Source of the DNA: Nymphaea colorata
Lineage: Eukaryota; Streptophyta; Magnoliopsida; Nymphaeales; Nymphaeaceae
Length of the DNA stretch: 64,000 bases
NCBI RefSeq assembly: GCF_008831285.2
Contig: NC_045139.1
Span: 20,006,412-20,070,411, forward strand
Direction of reading: 5' to 3'
Numbering within the stretch: the first letter of the stretch is position 1; each line of letters opens with the position of its first letter. This document shows, in pieces, positions 58,481 to 64,000 of this stretch. Made by a program: the position numbers and the translations under genes. The notes below the pieces were generated by a model, which saw only the letters and a program-made list of their open reading frames with translations, searched no databases and was not told the DNA's origin.

Positions 58481-60875
58481 GGATCTCGTATGAGTATCAT
58501 GTTTAGTAGATCAAGGTTCAACATTGTAAATTATGACAACAAGATAAAAGATAGTCAACAATTTGAAGAAGAAGCAGGATCAGATAGGAGTTAGCATATG
58601 ACAAAAAGTGCATTGGAGAAACATGGAAAAAGAAGGAAGAAAAGGCAAGAAAGTGATCTTCAAAACCAACATGAGTTTGTTCTGGTAAAAAACGGTCCAG
58701 TTGAGACATATGTGCCATCTATATATATACATGAGCTATATGATCATGGCGGTTTTACAGAACTCCTGGTAAGTTTTTATATTATATGCAGTGCTTCTTG
58801 ATTGTATATTTAACTCTAAGCATATTCTAACGATTGAAGTTGTTTAATTGTTACAGAGTTAAATAGATTCAATTGATTCTCCTATGCATTGTATTAGACA
58901 AGAATGTGTTAACCAACTCCTTTATTAATGTCTGACGCAATAGAGAATATGTTAATTATTTCATGTATGGGACAATAAATACTCATTTTGAATATACACT
59001 ATAATATTCATTACTGATTGCTTCTTTGAAAATTGTTATGTTATAAATTAACAGACATTATCGACTTTTTCAGTGAAAGTCATCTCACACCATTACTTGT
59101 TATTTCACACATTAACATATAGTCGTTATCTCACATTATTTGTCTCACACATCAACAGTGAATCCTTATCTGACACTACCATTAACATACAGATAAATTA
59201 AATAATTATTAACAAACAATATCAACCAAAAGCATAATCGAACACATTAAACACATAATTACAATCCTCAATAGTGTATGATAGTAGCTAAATACACCTT
59301 AACAATGTTCGATAATGCTTAAATAAGTTTTTACAAGTAACTCTTTACATCATCCATGCGAAACAGTAGTCCTGTGATTGCATGTTATTGTCTTGGACGA
59401 TGCAACCAAATCCTTCAAGTCACATTGTTGAGCTACAACAAGCATGTTTAAACACTAGCTTGAGCAAAATTAGGTATTTTTCCACTCGTTAACTCTGCAT
59501 GAATTTCATCTCACGAACACACCATAATCGTAGTTGTTTTTTTGCTAGAGACGATTAATTGGACCAAACTTGCACTCCCAAATCAATGTCAAACTAGATA
59601 CATCAGTCATCCAATAACACTGTAGAAAGAACCACAAATTTTAGCTCACCAAACACATTTGTTATCCTACATAACACTAAAGATTGAACTGCATATCAAT
59701 TTGGTTAGTTCTTCTACAATTTGATAGTTGTCATGGTAAGGATGGATCATATATCTGCATTTATGTTCTCCCACTGTGGATGACATATAACACTCATTGT
59801 TTTTGTTCTTTCGACACACTAGGAATTGAGACATAAAACACATGGATATTACAAAGTGGGTAAGAGAAAAACAAAACAAGTAGCAACCATTCCAACTTCA
59901 TCAAACTTCCTATTTTGAAGTCCTTCATTTTGCCTAATGTAGTCAAGCGTATCATTTGCATTTATGTTTGTCATTGGATGACAAACAATTTTTTGTTATT
60001 ATTCACCCATGTGAAGAATATTTTTTGTATTTCAAATAATATAATAGAACAACCAAAATAACTGATATCTACCTTGAACCATGACATTATGAAACCTTTC
60101 AAGATTGGTATTCACACGTCTACAATCTAAATGCTCAACAAAATAATTTATACTAATATTGCTGTTTAACTAGCAAGGTCAGAAATCATCCATGTAAATA
60201 GCAAGGAGATTTTCCTTGCATTGTCTAGCTTTCCGTCTTGTTTCGGTCACCATTGAAGAACTAAAACTCACAGCAATGTTATATAAAACAAATAAAACAA
60301 AATGTGTGGAATGGACGAGTTAACCACATTACATTTCTTCAAGCCGGCTGGAGTTGCTGGTCTCAACTGCATCGGCGACCTTTTTGGTGGAACATGTCGT
60401 TCTCATTGGGCCAGTAAGCAACTTGCTAGAGTTTCCAATGAGATTTTTGGAGGAATGTGTTGACCTAGAAGAAGAGGCGAGCAATCTGCTGGAGTCGACG
60501 GTCTTCTTTTGCCTAGTCATTGATTATATTTTCTAACAATCGGTTTTTGTGAGTGGGCTTCTTGTTGGAGTTGGTCATTCTTGCTGGGGTTGATTGATAT
60601 TTTGCTTTAATAAGATTGGGAAGAACCACCTTTTTGGTATCCCACCCGTTTTAAGGAAAAACCACCTTTGCAATATCCTATCATTTTCAAAGTAAACTTT
60701 GAAATTCAAATGAAATGGATATTATTTACATATATTCATTATCTCAAACACTAAGGAAAATTGATTCAGTTGATTTAATTACAAACCTATAACTTTGTAA
60801 ATGTAATTGTTATGTTAATATTATTTATCATCGATTATTGTCTAAATCTTATATGTGTAATTCAGTAACACACAT
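58481..60875. other. 2.4-kb AT-rich stretch with no supportable gene
   Basis: It holds a loose cluster of (T)ATCTCACA / TTTCACACA motifs at 59080-59175 and a single TTATCTCA at 60739, echoing the array at 29.8 kb. 60340-60520 is a less AT-rich Ser-rich frame on the - strand with no recognisable domain. Confidence 0.4.
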
Positions 60876-60879
60876 TCGT

Positions 60880-61165
60880 TGTCCACAACAACAAATACCA
60901 ATTTTAGGAATGGCCGAAAATTATTCCTAAAAATATAAGCAGTCATTCCAAGTGGTTAGCAATGGTCAAACAATTGTTCCTTAAGCATTTCTAAAAATAG
61001 CTTTTCTGATTACTTTTATGACTAGTTTCAACTGTTCCTAATGAAGACTCAATAGGACTTGTTTCCCAAGTGTGTTCCTAAAAGTTTAAATTCTAATTAT
61101 ACATTAAGGTATATGTAGGAATGGTCATTCCAACTGTTCCTAATACATTATACACCATTTTTGGG
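60880..61165. mobile_element. subterminal repeat region of an unidentified DNA transposon
   Basis: TAGGAATGG, GTCATTCCAA and CTGTTCCTAA motifs recur at least eight times on both strands, for example TAGGAATGGTCATTCCAACT at 61116-61135. This pattern is typical of subterminal repeats of CACTA- or hAT-type elements. Termini were not found. Confidence 0.45.
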
Positions 61166-61182
61166 AACTGTAACTCCGGCCC

Positions 61183-61184
<2 letters not shown>

Positions 61185-61221
<37 letters not shown>

Positions 61222-61251
61222 CTATATATATATAAAGAAAGAGAAAGAGAG
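61185..61251. repeat. (CT)n run followed by a TA-centred inverted repeat
   Basis: A (CT)n run of about 30 bp leads into CTTTCTTTC, an (AT)6 core, then AAGAAAGAGAAAGAGA, so the pyrimidine side can pair with the purine side across the AT core. Confidence 0.9.
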
Positions 61252-63155
61252 CCATTAAACAAAAATATTTAAATTTATTGATCTCATATGATTAAGAAAT
61301 AAATTACAATTAATAAAGATATAAAAAAAGAAGCATTAACAAATAGAAGATCCATCCTTTCCCCAGCCTGTGTTCCTTTGAAGGAGTTCTCCATTATCCC
61401 CAATGACACATTGTTCACATCCCCAAAAAATTTATTTTGGTTTTTGGAGTGCTCTAGAAAAATGAAGTTTTATTTTGAAAATGAGAGAGAAAGGGACTCA
61501 CCCGTCGGGACGAGGATCGACTGTTCCCGGCACCTTTACCGGGGGTAATCAATCCAAAGGCTATGCTTATCATTAATGCATTTCGTTTTAGCTTAAACAT
61601 CTTTTTCATTTTAAATGTGGTGTGGTGTTTGAGAAAATATTGAAGACTTGATGTTTCAAGACTTTGAAAAAGTTTTGAAGAATCATTTGAGAGTATAAAA
61701 CATTTTGATTTGGAAAATCTTGAGTGAAAAAATCTTTATAAATATCATTTGGAAACATTTGAAGAACACTTTTAGAAATAATGTTGGTTTTCTCTCAAGA
61801 CTTTAAGTAGGTTTGAGGTTTTGCTCTAATTCGGTTACTACCTAATTAGTACTCTATCTCATCTTGGTTAAGTTCTTTTGGAGAGGTGCATGTGATCATA
61901 AATGATGTTGAGTTAGTGTGAATGCATGAATGCATTGATGCAGACATGATTAAAATGAAATAATTTATTCCTACCATAACATTCATCTAAGAGCATTCCT
62001 ACAACCACATACATCTAAGTTTCCCATTGTCAAAAATATTTTTGCGAAGAAAGAAAAGTTTTTGAAAATGAAATAGGATTGTAGACCATCAAGCATGAAT
62101 CCAATATTGGGTCATTACTTAAGTTTTGGTCTTGATGAAGTTGGCAAATGGAAATATCTTGAGAGAAAAATGTTTAAAAGAATGGAAAAGATGAAAGACT
62201 TGAATGTAAGAGAAATGTGGAGAAAAAGAGAGAGAAAGAGATTTTGAAAATCACAAAAGAAAGGATTTAAAAGAGAGAAAGATACATATACATAAACATA
62301 CATATATATACATATATATGTATATAGATACGTATATATACATATACAAAAGCTTGTGAAAAAGAAACCATTTTCCAGAGAAAGAGAAAGAGAATTTAGA
62401 ATGAGAGAGAGAGAAAGATTTTAAAGAGAAAGAGAAAAAGTGAAAATTGAACACACATACATGTATTCATTTATATATGTATGTGTATAAGAATTTGAAA
62501 AAGAACATGTTAAATCATAAAGAGAGAAAAACAAAGAAATGTACTCATATAGACGTATACGTATATAACATGTATATACGTATATATCTTAATGAGAATG
62601 AAAATTAAGAAATGACTTAAAAATATCTGACTTCAATTTTTATGTAGGCCGGAGAGAAACTTGGACTCATGCAAGAACCTAAGCTAAGTCTCCAAAGCTG
62701 CATTAAAGAGGGTATTTGATTTTGAAACTCTTTTGGAAAATATGATTCTAAATATTTTTATGTGTGAACAACTATTACAAGAAAATTGATTTCTCCGACC
62801 ATTGGGTATGGAACAAAATAAAAAATACATGGAATGGAGAGCAACATAGGAAAACACTCATTAGGGTCCCTAATCAGGTGATTAAGAAAGAAACTAAACA
62901 TAATAATGACATGAAAATACATATTAACATGTATATATTAGTGAATGGCTTTCCTAGGTTGGACAAGTCTCAACCCCAAAAATCAATATAAGATAAAGAA
63001 ATCTCATCCCCAAACACTCATTCTCGCCATGCACTTGCTCATTAATTAAAGAAACTTAATACAACATATATGTTGAGTAATATATGTTGAGTAAGACAAT
63101 ATAGCAAGCATATTTTTTTGAGATAAAATGAAGAAATAGAATTTATTCCGCCTTG
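61252..63155. other. 1.9-kb purine- and AT-rich stretch with no supportable gene
   Basis: 62160-62470 is rich in GAGAAAGAGA and TACATATATA motifs on the + strand; its complementary frames are Phe/Ser/Tyr repeats and are not real proteins. Nothing else is recognisable. Confidence 0.45.
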
Positions 63156-63159
63156 CTCA

Positions 63160-63350
63160 TACTTAGACCTGGGCACCGGGCCGGGCCGCCACGGGTACCC
63201 GATACTCGGCCCAATCCAAGCCCGGGTCCGGGCCTTAAAATTTTCAATCGGGCGGCCCGGTCGTTGAGCCCGCCCCGCCCCGACAGCATAACGGGCCAGG
63301 TCTGGGTCATCGATTCAGCCCGTTGGGACCCGTTCGGCCCGGCACTGCGA
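63160..63350. repeat. GGGCCGGGCC-rich block, probably the end of a hAT-type MITE
   Basis: TAGACCTGGGCACCGGGCCG at 63164-63183 and the repeated GGCCCGG / CGGGCC words resemble the ends of the element at 49939-50173. A right terminus with a matching duplication is not evident. Confidence 0.4.
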
Positions 63351-63517
63351 CTGCGAGGCGTTGTTACTTGTTAGGGTATGAGACTATGAGTTATGATTAA
63401 AAATTTCAGGAAAGCATTTGTTAGGGTTTCGTAACTTTCGTTTGGTTGGAAAGAGAGAGAGAGCCGAGCCACCCCCACCATCGCCACACCGCCGCCGGTC
63501 CGCCGCAGCCATCGTCG

Positions 63518-63610
63518 ATGTCCGGTCCACCACCCAGTTTCTTTGCCTCCTTCAGTGGCTCAACCACTCAAGCTGCTCAACCACAGCAATGCCCGGCATT
63601 GCACTGCGAG
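63518..63610 (+). CDS. possible first coding exon of a gene running right, family unknown
   Basis: ATG 63518 opens MSGPPPSFFASFSGSTTQAA then QPQQCPALHCE and stops at a donor-like GAG followed by GTGGGTT (63611). A (GA)n leader and CCGCCGCCGG lie just upstream, typical of plant 5' UTRs. No further exon is convincing before the right edge. It could be a genuine gene start or another captured first exon. Confidence 0.35.
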
Positions 63611-64000
63611 GTGGGTTACGTTTTTTTTTTTTGCTAGGGTTTTGAAGAGATAAGTTCATGTCGTCTGAGAACGATCCACTAGAACCATGTTTAGATGAAA
63701 AGGAACAAGAGAAAACATCTATATTACTGAACTTGTTCAATTTTTCTTTATTAAAATGAATTGAAAACTTTCCACAGTAAGTGCAGATAATCGTGGGGCT
63801 CATTCTCATCGAGGTTTAGTTGTTTACTGTTTCAAATTTCAAGTCTCAAATGGCACGCACTTAAACAAGAGCCTCTTATCTCTTAGTAAACACAGAATGC
63901 ATGGAGTATATATATTAAGCAGTAAGCACATTTTGATGGTATGAAGCATGTCTTTCTTTTTGATGTACATGGTTTTCATTGACATGATCAGCTTCAACAA
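63611..64000. other. right edge, no further exon recognised
   Basis: T-rich sequence consistent with an intron. The - strand frame at 63552-63809 is low in recognisable content. Confidence 0.4.

Noticed and set aside
62115-62454. Phe/Ser/Tyr-rich - strand frames
   Set aside because: Translation of simple GAGAAA and TACATA repeats.
1-64000. tRNA, rRNA and CRISPR features
   Set aside because: No T-arm consensus with a supporting cloverleaf, no rRNA sequence and no regularly spaced repeat array were found on either strand; CRISPR is not expected in a plant nuclear genome.

Overview
This is an AT-rich plant nuclear window: spliced genes with GT-AG introns, a Ty1/copia element, and CACTA, hAT, MULE/FAR1 and PIF/Harbinger-like DNA transposons. 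The families recognised (plant-type DHHC S-acyltransferase, WRKY, DUF3339, plasma-membrane H+-ATPase) point to a flowering plant. The sequence alone does not fix the species.

Only one gene looks intact: a five-exon DHHC palmitoyltransferase (coding span 51071-55065, + strand, 422 residues). A small hAT-type MITE sits about 200 bp upstream of its putative TATA box. Nearly everything else is transposon or debris.

Layout. 1-3353: 3' part of a decayed copia element with its 3' LTR. 5385-9943: CACTA element with a 3-bp target-site duplication, containing a nested PIF/Harbinger-like element (7345-8937) that carries the start of a CNOT10-like gene. 13318-13440: copia scrap on the - strand. 15590-16507: decayed plasma-membrane H+-ATPase fragment that keeps its introns. 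17055-20093: hAT element with a broken BED/DUF659/dimerisation transposase on the - strand. 20800-22800: GC-rich modules with exon-like pieces. 23859-24210: FAR1 DNA-binding domain. 25440-25680: copia scrap, next to a well-preserved 2.5-kb TIR element (25902-28368) that carries the last exon of a group I WRKY gene and a 35-bp-arm hairpin. 30487-30603: 3' end of a DUF3339 gene. 33-37 kb: diverged duplications and an LTR-like GC-rich block. 40.4-43.1 kb: transposon-like repeats, a FAR1 transposase fragment and an SHMT fragment. 46-48 kb: tandem repeats. 57071-58480: a third FAR1/MULE transposase pseudogene. 63160-63610: a GC-rich block and a possible first exon running toward the right edge.

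The recurring theme is captured or stranded host-gene pieces. WRKY, CNOT10-like, H+-ATPase, SHMT and DUF3339 fragments can be named, and several more exon-like pieces cannot. Two of them lie inside TIR elements with closely related ends (GGGCCCGTTTGATGGGC type), which suggests one gene-capturing (Pack-type) family acting in this genome. All element boundaries, splice sites and family calls come from reading the sequence by eye.
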